A stretch of 64,000 nucleotides of DNA, from the NCBI RefSeq assembly GCF_029224025.1, contig NZ_CP119392.1, positions 233,501-297,500 of the forward strand, written 5' to 3'. How positions within the stretch are numbered: position 1 is the first letter of the stretch; each line of letters starts with the position of its first letter. Positions 56,759 through 64,000 of this stretch are shown in pieces. The notes under the pieces were generated by a model. The model did no database searches. It was not told where the DNA came from and was given only the letters and a program-made list of their open reading frames with translations. The translations under genes were made by a program, and so were the position numbers. Source of the stretch: Rhodanobacter sp. AS-Z3. GTDB lineage: Bacteria; Pseudomonadota; Gammaproteobacteria; Xanthomonadales; Rhodanobacteraceae.

Positions 56759-59111
56759 GGGGAGCCATCAGGATCGACAGACAAAAATGGAAGGCCACGC
56801 CCAGACTCACGGTAAGGCCAATTGCGCGCAACACGGGAATCGTCGCCCATGCCAGCATGCCGAACACCAGCAGGGCGGACAGCACGCAGACGATGGTGGC
56901 GTGCAAGGTGCGCCGCTGCTCAGCCGGGTCGCCGGTATCGCGTTCGAAGAACAACGCGTAATGCAGGCCAAGGCCGCCGGCAAGAATCAGCGCCACCAGA
57001 TGGAACAGCGAAATCTCGATCCCCATCATTCGCTCGACTGCCAGCACCAGAAACGTGGCCAGCGTCATCGGCGCCAGCACATGCCACGCGCGTCGCACGC
57101 TGCGCAGGGCGAACGTAATCGTCAGCACCAGCAGCAAACTAGCCGCCAGCAATGCCTGCAAGATGCGCGTGCGGTAATCCACCACCAGTGATTCGGAAGC
57201 AGCCTTCAGATCCAGCAGGCGCACGCTGCCGTGGCTGTCTTTGCCCAACGCCTGCAGTGCGGCCACGTCATGCACGCCGCTGACCGTGCCCAGACCCAGC
57301 CAGTGGCCGTCGCGCTGCATCAGCATCGCGGCGAGGCGCTGGCCCAGTGGCGTCTGTGCATACCGTTGAGGCGTCAGTGGCGCTAGCTGGCGCGCGGTCT
57401 CCACGTCAGCGACAAACGGTTGAAACAACTCGGCGCGGAACGGCAGCCCCTGCAAGGCTTCGTCCAGTGCGTGTTGAAGGGTCGTGTGATCAGGCAGTTT
57501 CTGTTGCCGCGCGCGTTGCACGGCCACGCTCGGCAGGTAACGCGAAGGCAGTTCCAGCGCATCGACCGCATGCTTCGCCACCAGTGCATCGACTTGCGGC
57601 TGCAGTTGCTCCGACAAGGTCAGCACGCCCTGCTCGGTGGGTGCCTGCAATACCAGCAGGTAGCGTACGTCGGGAGCGCCCAGCGCCTGCCGCAAGCGAG
57701 CGTCGTGCTGCAACAAGTCCAGCGGCAGCGGTGTCAGTGCGGCGAGGTTGTTCTGCCAGAACGAACCGCGCGCCAGACCGAGCATCGCCACAATCGCCAC
57801 GGCAACCAGCAACGGAATCCAGCGCGGTCGCGGCAGGTGATCCACAAAATGCCGCGCCCTTACCAGCCACGCCATGTCAGCCACGTCACGCACCCGACGC
57901 GGCAGCAAATGCGGCAGCAGATAGCGCGTGCTGAAACCGGCAACCAGCAAGCCGACAATGGTGAACACCGCCAGCTGCTTCAAGCCGTTCACGCCGGAGG
58001 CGTAGAACGCTAGATAGGCGATGCAGGCCGAAGCGATCGCGGTCAGCAACAGCGGCCACAGGTCACGCACGCTTTGCACCGCGTCCTCGCCAGCACGCCG
58101 GTGGCTGAGCACGCGTATCGGGTACTCCTGCGCCACCCCGAGCAAGGTGAAACCGAACGCCAGGGTGATGCCATGCACTTCAGGGAACGCCAGGGTCAGC
58201 ACGGCAATGCCGGCCAGCGCCGCGCTGGCGATCGGCAGCGCACCCAGCAGCAGCGAACTGAAACTGCGATACGCGAGCAGCAGCAACGCGATGAAACCCA
58301 CGGTGGAAATACGCCCGATCCAGTCCGCCTGATGCCGCGTCTGCGCGCCGACCACCACACTGAAATAGCCCGGGCCGCTCAGTTCCAGTTTCGCGGACGC
58401 ACTGTCCGGCAGTGCGGCGAATGCCTTGCGAATGCCATCGATGGATTGTTCCTGCGCACCGGGGTCGAACCCGGCGGCGACGGTTTGCACCAGCAGCAGC
58501 GCTTCATTCTGCGGTGAGAACCACACCCCTTCGCGTACTTCAGGCGACTTTGCCGGCGCCCATAACTGGGCCAGCTTGAGCACCTCCAGCGTGGGGTCGC
58601 GTGGCAACAATCCTTTCAGCAAGCTGGCGGCCGGCGAGGACAAGTCATCCAGCCGCTGCTGCAACTGATCGGCAAGATACGCTTCGTCCAGCGGCTGCGT
58701 ATCCAGCGTCGGCGACAGCAGGAAGCGGTACGGCAACAAGCTTGGATCAAGCGCGCCCAGATCGAAGCTGCCGTTGATCACCTGGCTGTAGCGCGGGTCT
58801 TTCTTGAGCGCGCCGGCAAGCCCCTGACTCAGCGCGGCCAACTTTTCATCGGACGCACCACCGCCGGCCATGGATGGCCCAGCACCACGAGCGCAGGATG
58901 CGCAGGAGCGGCTGATCGATAGCAGCAACAGGCGCGAGCCGGGACCTTCGCCCACCTGCTCCATCAGCAGGCGCTGATCCGGCGTCGTCGGCGCCGGCAT
59001 GAAGCTGCGCAAATCGGTACTGATCTTCAGCCGCTGCGCGACCATCCAGCCCAGTCCGGCCAGCGCCAGCAACCAGAGGACCAGCAAGGTCGCGCGGGCG
59101 CCCCGACCCAT
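56742..59111 (-). CDS. MMPL/RND-superfamily exporter of the aryl-polyene cluster
   Basis: A large membrane protein (789 aa from ATG 59111; an in-frame GTG at 59132 overlapping the lolA-like gene is the alternative). The layout is one helix, a periplasmic loop, five helices, a second loop, then five helices, as in MMPL transporters (VGFIALLLLAYRSFSSLLLG, FGFTLLGVAQEYPIRVLSHR). In aryl-polyene clusters this exporter is thought to move the finished lipid-linked pigment toward the outer membrane together with the LolA-like protein. Confidence 0.9.
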   Translation of the reverse strand: MGRGARATLLVLWLLALAGLGWMVAQRLKISTDLRSFMPAPTTPDQRLLMEQVGEGPGSRLLLLSISRSCASCARGAGPSMAGGGASDEKLAALSQGLAGALKKDPRYSQVINGSFDLGALDPSLLPYRFLLSPTLDTQPLDEAYLADQLQQRLDDLSSPAASLLKGLLPRDPTLEVLKLAQLWAPAKSPEVREGVWFSPQNEALLLVQTVAAGFDPGAQEQSIDGIRKAFAALPDSASAKLELSGPGYFSVVVGAQTRHQADWIGRISTVGFIALLLLAYRSFSSLLLGALPIASAALAGIAVLTLAFPEVHGITLAFGFTLLGVAQEYPIRVLSHRRAGEDAVQSVRDLWPLLLTAIASACIAYLAFYASGVNGLKQLAVFTIVGLLVAGFSTRYLLPHLLPRRVRDVADMAWLVRARHFVDHLPRPRWIPLLVAVAIVAMLGLARGSFWQNNLAALTPLPLDLLQHDARLRQALGAPDVRYLLVLQAPTEQGVLTLSEQLQPQVDALVAKHAVDALELPSRYLPSVAVQRARQQKLPDHTTLQHALDEALQGLPFRAELFQPFVADVETARQLAPLTPQRYAQTPLGQRLAAMLMQRDGHWLGLGTVSGVHDVAALQALGKDSHGSVRLLDLKAASESLVVDYRTRILQALLAASLLLVLTITFALRSVRRAWHVLAPMTLATFLVLAVERMMGIEISLFHLVALILAGGLGLHYALFFERDTGDPAEQRRTLHATIVCVLSALLVFGMLAWATIPVLRAIGLTVSLGVAFHFCLSILMAPHVAED

Positions 59112-59113
59112 GC

Positions 59114-59770
59114 TCAGGGAGCGCTCTGGCACAGCGCCTGCAGCGCTTCGCGGGTCGGCTCGGCGGGCATCTTCGTCGCCAACGGACCGAGCAGGTCGAC
59201 CGCCACGTCGCCATCGGCTTCCTGCATGTGCATGCAGCGCGACTGATTGCCGGCGCCATCGATGCGAATGCTGGCCACCGTCTTTGCCACGCGCGCATCA
59301 CGCGGCACCAGAGTCAGCGACCAGGCACCGTCAGCGTTGCCGGCCTGGGTGATCTCGAAGGACTTTTGCAGACGCTCCGCATCACCACTGAGCAAGGCCA
59401 CGAAACTGTCCAGCAACACCTGCAACTGCGGCGCACGCTTCAGCGAAAAGTGCCGCGCACTTTTGCCCTCACGCTGCTGAGTGACCTCGCCATCAGCGAT
59501 CGTGGCGGTCTCGCGCTGCGGCTGATCCACGCGGCGCTGCAACTGGTCGCCACCAAGCCATGACAATTCACCCGAGACCACCAGCGGCTTCTGCAGAATT
59601 TGCAGGAAGCGCGCTTCCGCAAACGCCGTATGCGCTGGCGCGGGCTGACCCAGCGCGGCAATCAGCGCGTGCGTTGCGGGAACCGCAGGTACCGACTCAG
59701 ACGCCGACGCGCTCGCGCACAGCGTCAGCAGCAGGCTCGGCAGCAGGAGGTGCGTCTTGCCAGAAATCAT
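59114..59770 (-). CDS. LolA-like periplasmic carrier of the aryl-polyene cluster
   Basis: A 218-aa exported protein from ATG 59770, with a signal peptide (GKTHLLLPSLLLTLCASA). The mature part resembles LolA-type lipid carriers (FAEARFLQILQKPLVVSGEL, WSLTLVPRD). It presumably shuttles the hydrophobic pigment across the periplasm. The signal-peptide region overlaps the 3' end of the acyltransferase gene by 74 bp, longer than the 4-bp links elsewhere in the cluster. Confidence 0.85.
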   Translation of the reverse strand: MISGKTHLLLPSLLLTLCASASASESVPAVPATHALIAALGQPAPAHTAFAEARFLQILQKPLVVSGELSWLGGDQLQRRVDQPQRETATIADGEVTQQREGKSARHFSLKRAPQLQVLLDSFVALLSGDAERLQKSFEITQAGNADGAWSLTLVPRDARVAKTVASIRIDGAGNQSRCMHMQEADGDVAVDLLGPLATKMPAEPTREALQALCQSAP

Positions 59771-60653
59771 AGAAATTGAACCAGTTGTAGGGAGCAATCT
59801 TGATGTAATGCTCGAGTCGTTGGGCATAGCGCGCAATCAGCGCATCCAGTGCCGGACCCCGATCATGCCGGGGAATCTCCACCCGTTCGCTGAACGGCTC
59901 GAACACCAGCCGGTAACGGTTGCCGCCCAGATACAAGCCGAAGCATAGAACCACCGGCGCTTTCAGCGCATGCGCGAGCAACCACGGGCTGATCGGGAAC
60001 GGTGCCGGGGAACCGAGAAATTCGGTATGGCGCAGCACTTCGTGACCACGCCCGCGATCAGCCAGCATCGCCACCAGCGCACCACTCTGGCAGGCCTCGG
60101 CCATGGCCAGTGCGATGCTGGTGCCATCCTGCGATGCGTCGATCACGCACTGACCGACTTCCGGTGCCAACGCTTCCAGCAACTCGGTCATCGCCGGCGT
60201 CTTCTGCTTGTCCAGCACCACCCGCAGCGGCATGTCCGGGCGGCGCGCGCCCACGGCACGCAGCGCCTCGAAGCTGCCCTGGTGCGAGCCGAACAGCAAC
60301 ACGCCACCGCCACGCGCGTGGCGTTCATCGAGCAGATGCAGGCCGACGGTCTCGATCTCGAACGGCGTCTCGCCGCGTGCGAGGAGAAAGATCCGGTCCA
60401 TGCTGCTGGCGGCGAAGCAGTGCATGTGCTTGAACACCTGCCAGGCCGTCACCGGTGCGCCGAAAACACGGTTGAGATACTGCCGTGAGGCCAGCCGCTC
60501 GGGCTTGCGGCGCAGATAGAAGTACAGCGTGATCGGATACAGACACGCGCGCGCGAGCCGGCGCCCGCCGTACAGCGCAATGGTGCGGATCAGCCAGATG
60601 GCGAAGCGACCGCCGCCTTCGGGCCGGCTCTGCCAATGCTCGTTGCTACTCAT
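59697..60653 (-). CDS. LpxL/HtrB-like acyltransferase of the aryl-polyene cluster
   Basis: A 318-aa protein from ATG 60653 (ATGA overlap with the dehydratase gene). The HtrB-type catalytic motif His-x4-Glu is visible in FGSHQGSFEAL. Other landmarks are a membrane-proximal N-terminus (AIWLIRTIALYGGRRLARA) and IAPYNWFNFYDFW near the end. It probably attaches the polyene acid to a lipid or transfers a fatty acyl chain in the final product. Confidence 0.88.
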   Translation of the reverse strand: MSSNEHWQSRPEGGGRFAIWLIRTIALYGGRRLARACLYPITLYFYLRRKPERLASRQYLNRVFGAPVTAWQVFKHMHCFAASSMDRIFLLARGETPFEIETVGLHLLDERHARGGGVLLFGSHQGSFEALRAVGARRPDMPLRVVLDKQKTPAMTELLEALAPEVGQCVIDASQDGTSIALAMAEACQSGALVAMLADRGRGHEVLRHTEFLGSPAPFPISPWLLAHALKAPVVLCFGLYLGGNRYRLVFEPFSERVEIPRHDRGPALDALIARYAQRLEHYIKIAPYNWFNFYDFWQDAPPAAEPAADAVRERVGV

Positions 60654-60955
60654 GTCGCCCCCTCGAGCATCCCGCGTGCCAGTAGTTGATCGCCGCGGCG
60701 GATCTCGAAACGCACGCGCGATCCACTCGGCGCGGCTTCGCTCAGGCTCAGCGTAGCGGTTTCCGCCGGCAATAGCGGCGCGACGAATTTGGCCTCGATC
60801 AGCCGCGCCACGCGCTGTCCACGCCAGGCACGCAAGGCCAACGCCACCTGTTCCAGCAAGACCACGCCGGGAACCAGCGGATGGCCGGGAAAGTGGCCGG
60901 GCAAGGCCGGGTGCCCGGCATCGATACACAGGCTCTGTTCGTAGCGCTCACTCAT
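60650..60955 (-). CDS. FabZ-like hotdog dehydratase (ApeI-type)
   Basis: A 101-aa hotdog protein with the FabA/FabZ signature GHFPGHPLVPGVVLLEQV (catalytic His in the GHFPGHP stretch). It is shorter than FabZ (about 150), as usual for ApeI-like proteins. It provides a second dehydratase to the cluster. The ATG overlaps the preceding membrane-protein stop by one base (TGATG). Confidence 0.87.
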   Translation of the reverse strand: MSERYEQSLCIDAGHPALPGHFPGHPLVPGVVLLEQVALALRAWRGQRVARLIEAKFVAPLLPAETATLSLSEAAPSGSRVRFEIRRGDQLLARGMLEGAT

Positions 60956-61668
60956 CAGCGCGCCACCCGCTCGCCACGTACCAGTTGCGGCCAGTGCAGC
61001 GCCAATCGCAGCAACATGTCGTGCAGCCCCGGATGTTTGAGATGGCGCAGTCGCCAGCGCCGAAAGAGATATTCCAGCAGGAACGCCACGCCGAGCATGA
61101 TGTAGCTGCCCATGTGCAGCCAGATCGCGGCCCAGCGCTCGGGCACCGGCAGCGGTGACACCATACCGAAACGTTGCAGCAGGCCGCTGTGATCGGCACA
61201 AAGCAGCAGCACCATCAGCAGCAACGCCTGTGCGCCAAGCAGTAGAGCCCAGAACCAGGTGACCTGACGCGCATAGGCTTTCACACCCGGTTGTTGCAGT
61301 CGTTCGGCACCTTCGATCGCGATGATGAAACGTTCAACCAGCGGCTCGGGGGTAGCCAGCGTGCGGCCGAACCAGCTCGCCAGCAGTGCGTTGATCAACA
61401 CCGGCACGGCCTCCAGCAACAAGCCGGCAAAACCGCTCTTCCAGAGCAACAGCAAGCCGACAAGCACAGCGCACCACGTCAGCCATGCGATGCCTCGACG
61501 TGCCAGCAGGTGCGGCAACAGCAGCACGGTCGCCAGCAGCGCCAGCGCCAGCAGTGAATAGATCTGCCGATGGCTCCACGCGCCGGCGATCGCCAGCAAG
61601 GGGTAGACCGGCAGCAGGCACAGCGAAGCGCCCCGCGCACGGTCAGGCAATGGAGAAGATGCCGTCAT
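60955..61668 (-). CDS. Membrane protein of the aryl-polyene cluster (COG4648-like, ApeG type)
   Basis: A 237-aa protein with about six hydrophobic helices (LCLLPVYPLLAIAGAW, SLLALALLATVLLLPHLL, LTWCAVLVGLLLLWKSG, FWALLLGAQALLLMVLLL, IMLGVAFLLEYLF). A loop carries PEPLVERFIIAIEGAER. Proteins of this type recur in aryl-polyene clusters with no known activity. In many clusters an AMP-ligase gene lies between this gene and the short dehydratase; here they touch, so the ligase is missing at this position. Confidence 0.83.
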   Translation of the reverse strand: MTASSPLPDRARGASLCLLPVYPLLAIAGAWSHRQIYSLLALALLATVLLLPHLLARRGIAWLTWCAVLVGLLLLWKSGFAGLLLEAVPVLINALLASWFGRTLATPEPLVERFIIAIEGAERLQQPGVKAYARQVTWFWALLLGAQALLLMVLLLCADHSGLLQRFGMVSPLPVPERWAAIWLHMGSYIMLGVAFLLEYLFRRWRLRHLKHPGLHDMLLRLALHWPQLVRGERVAR

Positions 61669-61765
61669 GCCGGATTCCGGGTCGGCTCACTGGAAACCGC
61701 CAGACTGCCAGTCGCGCGGGAAAACAGCGTGAACCGGTTGCGGCCAACGTGAACCAGCGCCGCGC

Positions 61766-62035
61766 TCAGCTGGCGCGGTTCTGCTCGACGTGCTCGGACA
61801 GATTGCGCAAGCTGGCGAAGATCTGCCGGTTTTCCGGATTGTCCGAGCGCAACTGGAAGCCATAGCGCTTGGATACGGCCAGGGCGATCTCCAGCGCATC
61901 GATCGAATCCAGCCCCAGCTCGCCACCGAACAACGGTGCGTCCGGATCGATCTGGTCCGCCGTGACGGATTCGAGATTCAGGCATTCGACCACCAAAGAG
62001 GCCAATTCGTGCTGTGCTGTGGTTTGCTCTGCCAT
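61766..62035 (-). CDS. Acyl carrier protein of the aryl-polyene cluster
   Basis: An 89-aa ACP with the phosphopantetheine-attachment Ser44 in ELGLDSIDALEI. It carries the growing chain. It is the first gene of the minus-strand arm, 97 bp before the membrane-protein gene. Only one ACP is visible here; many such clusters encode two. Confidence 0.92.
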   Translation of the reverse strand: MAEQTTAQHELASLVVECLNLESVTADQIDPDAPLFGGELGLDSIDALEIALAVSKRYGFQLRSDNPENRQIFASLRNLSEHVEQNRAS

Positions 62036-62127
62036 GCTCGATTCCGTACGATGATTTCATTGCCTCCCCCCGGTGGCAGTGGGCGCGGAGTGTAACATAG
62101 CGGCCTTGTCGTTCCCGGTTGCAAAGC

Positions 62128-63120
62128 ATGGTTCAAGGATGTGAAAGCCCGCTGATTGACCCGCTCGCGCGTCGCGCGCCGCAGGTGTCCTATCGCGTGA
62201 CGCCAACGGCGTCGGTACTCGCTGAAGCGGGCACGCTGGCGGTCTTCGGTTTCGGCCAGGCTGCCCCGCACAGCGATGATCCGCGCTATCTGCGGGTGCC
62301 GCTGGAGGCTCTCGACGGCCCCGCGCCGCTGGAGCTGTGGCAAGTCGACGCCACGGTCAGCAGCGGGCAGGACGGCGCACTGCGTTGGTCAGCCGGCGGC
62401 GGCTGGCTGTTCGCGGCCATTGAACTCGACGAGGACGAACACGGCGGCGCCACCACCACGGCCCAACTCGCCTATGCGCGCCTGCACCAGTTCGTGGCCT
62501 CCCGCAGCGAGCAGCACGTGCTGCGCGTGTGGAATTATCTGGGCGCGATCAACCACGGCGACGGCGATGCCGAGCGTTACAAACACTTTTGTGAAGGCCG
62601 CGCCAGCGGCATGGGCGACTTCTTTGCGGAAGGTTTCCCTGCCGCCACGGCAATCGGTCATCTAGGCGAGACGCCGCGACTGCAGGTTTATCTGCTCGCT
62701 TGCGACCGACCCGGACAGCGGATTGAAAACCCGCGCCAGGTCAGCGCCTGGTGCTATCCGCGCCAGTACGGCCGCACGCCACCCAGCTTCGCCCGCGCCA
62801 TGAGCCTTCCGGGCGGGGATGCACTGGCCATTTCGGGTACCGCGGCGGTGGTCGGCCATGCCTCGGCGCATCAGGACGATCTGGACGCCCAACTCGGCGA
62901 AACCATGCTCAACCTCGACGCGCTGCTGGCCAATGCCGGCATGAGCAGCGGTTTCGACAGCCAGTCGCCGCTGAAGGCCTATGTCCGCCATCACGCGGAT
63001 GCGGCACGTGTGCGTGAATTCCTGGACGCGCGACTTCCGGGCGTGCCCGTACTCATGCTGCACGGCGATATCTGCCGCAGCGAACTGCTGTTCGAAATCG
63101 ACGGCTGGCGCTACGCCTGA
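62128..63120 (+). CDS. xanB2: Chorismatase / hydroxybenzoate synthase, XanB2-like
   Basis: A 330-aa protein from ATG 62128 (an in-frame TTG at 62119 is the alternative). It matches the FkbO/Hyg5/XanB2 chorismatase family: RVWNYLGAINHG, ERYKHFCEGRASGM, SAWCYPRQYGRTPPSFARAM and SGTAAVVGHASAHQDD. In Xanthomonas, XanB2 converts chorismate to 3- and 4-hydroxybenzoate, the former being the xanthomonadin starter. Its divergent placement next to the ACP gene of the cluster supports the same role. 3- versus 4-hydroxybenzoate preference cannot be read here. Confidence 0.9.
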   Translation: MVQGCESPLIDPLARRAPQVSYRVTPTASVLAEAGTLAVFGFGQAAPHSDDPRYLRVPLEALDGPAPLELWQVDATVSSGQDGALRWSAGGGWLFAAIELDEDEHGGATTTAQLAYARLHQFVASRSEQHVLRVWNYLGAINHGDGDAERYKHFCEGRASGMGDFFAEGFPAATAIGHLGETPRLQVYLLACDRPGQRIENPRQVSAWCYPRQYGRTPPSFARAMSLPGGDALAISGTAAVVGHASAHQDDLDAQLGETMLNLDALLANAGMSSGFDSQSPLKAYVRHHADAARVREFLDARLPGVPVLMLHGDICRSELLFEIDGWRYA

Positions 63121-63198
63121 GAGCGAACAGTGAGTGCGGCGAAGTGAGCAAAGAGCAAGTACCCCCTCCTCTCGTTTCTCACTCTTCGCTCTTGCTAC
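63121..63198. repeat. Intergenic element related to the 49249-49315 repeat
   Basis: A purine-rich half (GTGAGTGCGGCGAAGTGAGC) followed by a pyrimidine-rich half (CTCGTTTCTCACTCTTCGCT, from 63171) form a degenerate inverted repeat between xanB2 and glmU, which converge. CTCGTTTCTCACTC is identical to the arm at 49292-49305. Confidence 0.5.
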
Positions 63199-64000
63199 TC
63201 ATTTCTGCTTCACCGGTCGCTGCCAGCCCTCAAATGTCTGCTGCTTGCCACGCGCCACGGTCAGTTCGCCGTCCGGCGCGTCACGGGTAATCACCGATCC
63301 GGCACCGATGGTGGCTTGCGCACCGATGGTGACGGGTGCGACCAGGGAGCTGTTCGAGCCAATGAAGGCGCCATCACCGATCCGCGTGAGGTGCTTGTTC
63401 ACGCCATCGTAATTGCAGGTGATGGTGCCAGCGCCGATGTTCACGCCACTGCCCACTTCGGTATCACCGAGATAGGTCAGGTGATTGGCCTTGCTGCCCC
63501 GGCCGAGATGGGTCTTCTTGGTCTCAACGAAATTGCCCACGTGGACGCCCGCTTCGAGCTCGGTGCCGGGACGCAGCCGCGCAAACGGGCCAATCGTGCA
63601 CGGCCCATGGGTAACCACGCCCTCCAGGTCACAATGCGATTGCACCACTGTCCCAGCCGCCAGCTGCACGTTCTTCAGGCGGGTGAACGCGCCCACGCGC
63701 ACGTCATCGCCCAGCACCACCGTGCCTTCCAGGATCACGTTGATATCCAGTTCCACGTCGCAGCCGGCGGTGACCGCGCCACGCACGTCGATCCGTGATG
63801 GATCGGCCAGCCGCACGCCATCGGCCAGCAGTGCCTGCGCTGCGCGTTGGCGGTAAGCCGCCTCCAACTCGCAGAGTTGCAGCGGATTGTTGGCACCGGC
63901 CGCCTCGATCGGATCGGCGCATTCGACACTCAACGCAGGTGCATTCTCGTCTGCTGCCATGCGGAAGATATCGGTGAGGTAGTACTCGCCTTGCGCGTTG
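63199..64000 (-). CDS. glmU: Bifunctional UDP-N-acetylglucosamine pyrophosphorylase / glucosamine-1-P acetyltransferase, partial
   Basis: The C-terminal part only; the gene runs out of the right edge (the reading frame is open to base 64000, with YYLTDIFRM at the domain junction). It includes the end of the uridylyltransferase domain ([16 protein letters not shown]) and the left-handed beta-helix acetyltransferase domain with [25 protein letters not shown] and [11 protein letters not shown]. It makes UDP-GlcNAc for peptidoglycan and lipopolysaccharide. It converges on xanB2 across 78 bp. Confidence 0.95.
   Translation of the reverse strand, partial: NAQGEYYLTDIFRMAADENAPALSVECADPIEAAGANNPLQLCELEAAYRQRAAQALLADGVRLADPSRIDVRGAVTAGCDVELDINVILEGTVVLGDDVRVGAFTRLKNVQLAAGTVVQSHCDLEGVVTHGPCTIGPFARLRPGTELEAGVHVGNFVETKKTHLGRGSKANHLTYLGDTEVGSGVNIGAGTITCNYDGVNKHLTRIGDGAFIGSNSSLVAPVTIGAQATIGAGSVITRDAPDGELTVARGKQQTFEGWQRPVKQK

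Noticed and set aside
61665-62129. 154-codon frame overlapping the ACP gene
   Set aside because: Out-of-frame reading of the ACP region; the ACP itself (61766-62035) is certain.

Overview
The window is a 64-kb piece of a GC-rich gammaproteobacterial chromosome, almost certainly order Xanthomonadales and most like the Rhodanobacteraceae (Rhodanobacter, Dyella and relatives). Three things point there: a type II secretion operon in the Xanthomonas xps order (E-F-G-H-I-J-K-L-M-N-D), an aryl-polyene (xanthomonadin-type) pigment cluster with a XanB2-like chorismatase and a flavin halogenase-like protein, and secreted sedolisin, M28 and M4 peptidases. No rRNA, tRNA, CRISPR array, transposase or phage gene was seen. 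It reads as ordinary chromosomal backbone with one specialised-metabolism island. About 55 protein genes are supported, two of them cut by the window edges (sedolisin at the left, glmU at the right).

Layout: 1-3380 holds two secreted peptidases (S53 with PKD and two PPC domains; M28). 3428-6109 is a CHASE-PAS-GGDEF-EAL protein and 6203-8725 is the helicase HrpB. 8787-19670 is the 11-gene type II secretion operon on the minus strand, mostly joined by 4-bp ATGA overlaps. 19844-24201 holds a trimeric autotransporter adhesin and an M4 (thermolysin/vibriolysin-type) peptidase. The three peptidases have features expected of exported proteins, and those that pass through the periplasm are plausible clients of the secretion machine. 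24403-34217 is mainly housekeeping and accessory genes: tatD, rluE, an exported methyltransferase, frmA, an aldo-keto reductase, a degenerate TraB/GumN protein, monomeric isocitrate dehydrogenase and three small envelope or unknown proteins. 34333-42292 is an mdtABC-like RND efflux operon. 42758-51029 holds a membrane cytochrome c, AcpH, a hydrolase, ZapE, two small membrane proteins, a cupin, gpmA, a beta-solenoid repeat protein, hemF and a DUF218 protein.

51171-63120 is the aryl-polyene cluster. Four plus-strand genes (ketosynthase, chain-length-factor-like ketosynthase, GT2 glycosyltransferase, halogenase-like flavoprotein) converge on eight minus-strand genes (ketoreductase, dehydratase, MMPL exporter, LolA-like carrier, acyltransferase, hotdog dehydratase, membrane protein, acyl carrier protein). 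A divergent XanB2-like hydroxybenzoate synthase lies beyond the carrier protein. Inferred pathway: chorismate to hydroxybenzoate starter, loading on the ACP, iterative ketosynthase/ketoreductase/dehydratase extension to a polyene, optional halogenation, attachment to a lipid, and export by the MMPL/LolA pair. The AMP ligase that normally loads the starter is not present in the window.

The most unusual sequence structure is a pair of 42-bp inverted palindromic repeats bracketing rluE almost exactly. They supply the last codons and stop codons of both neighbouring genes. Nothing here clearly amounts to a wholly new system. The best leads are the rluE repeat cassette, the arrangement and missing ligase of the pigment cluster, the 18-residue repeat protein, a TraB-family protein that has lost its histidines, and hairpins inside the efflux operon.
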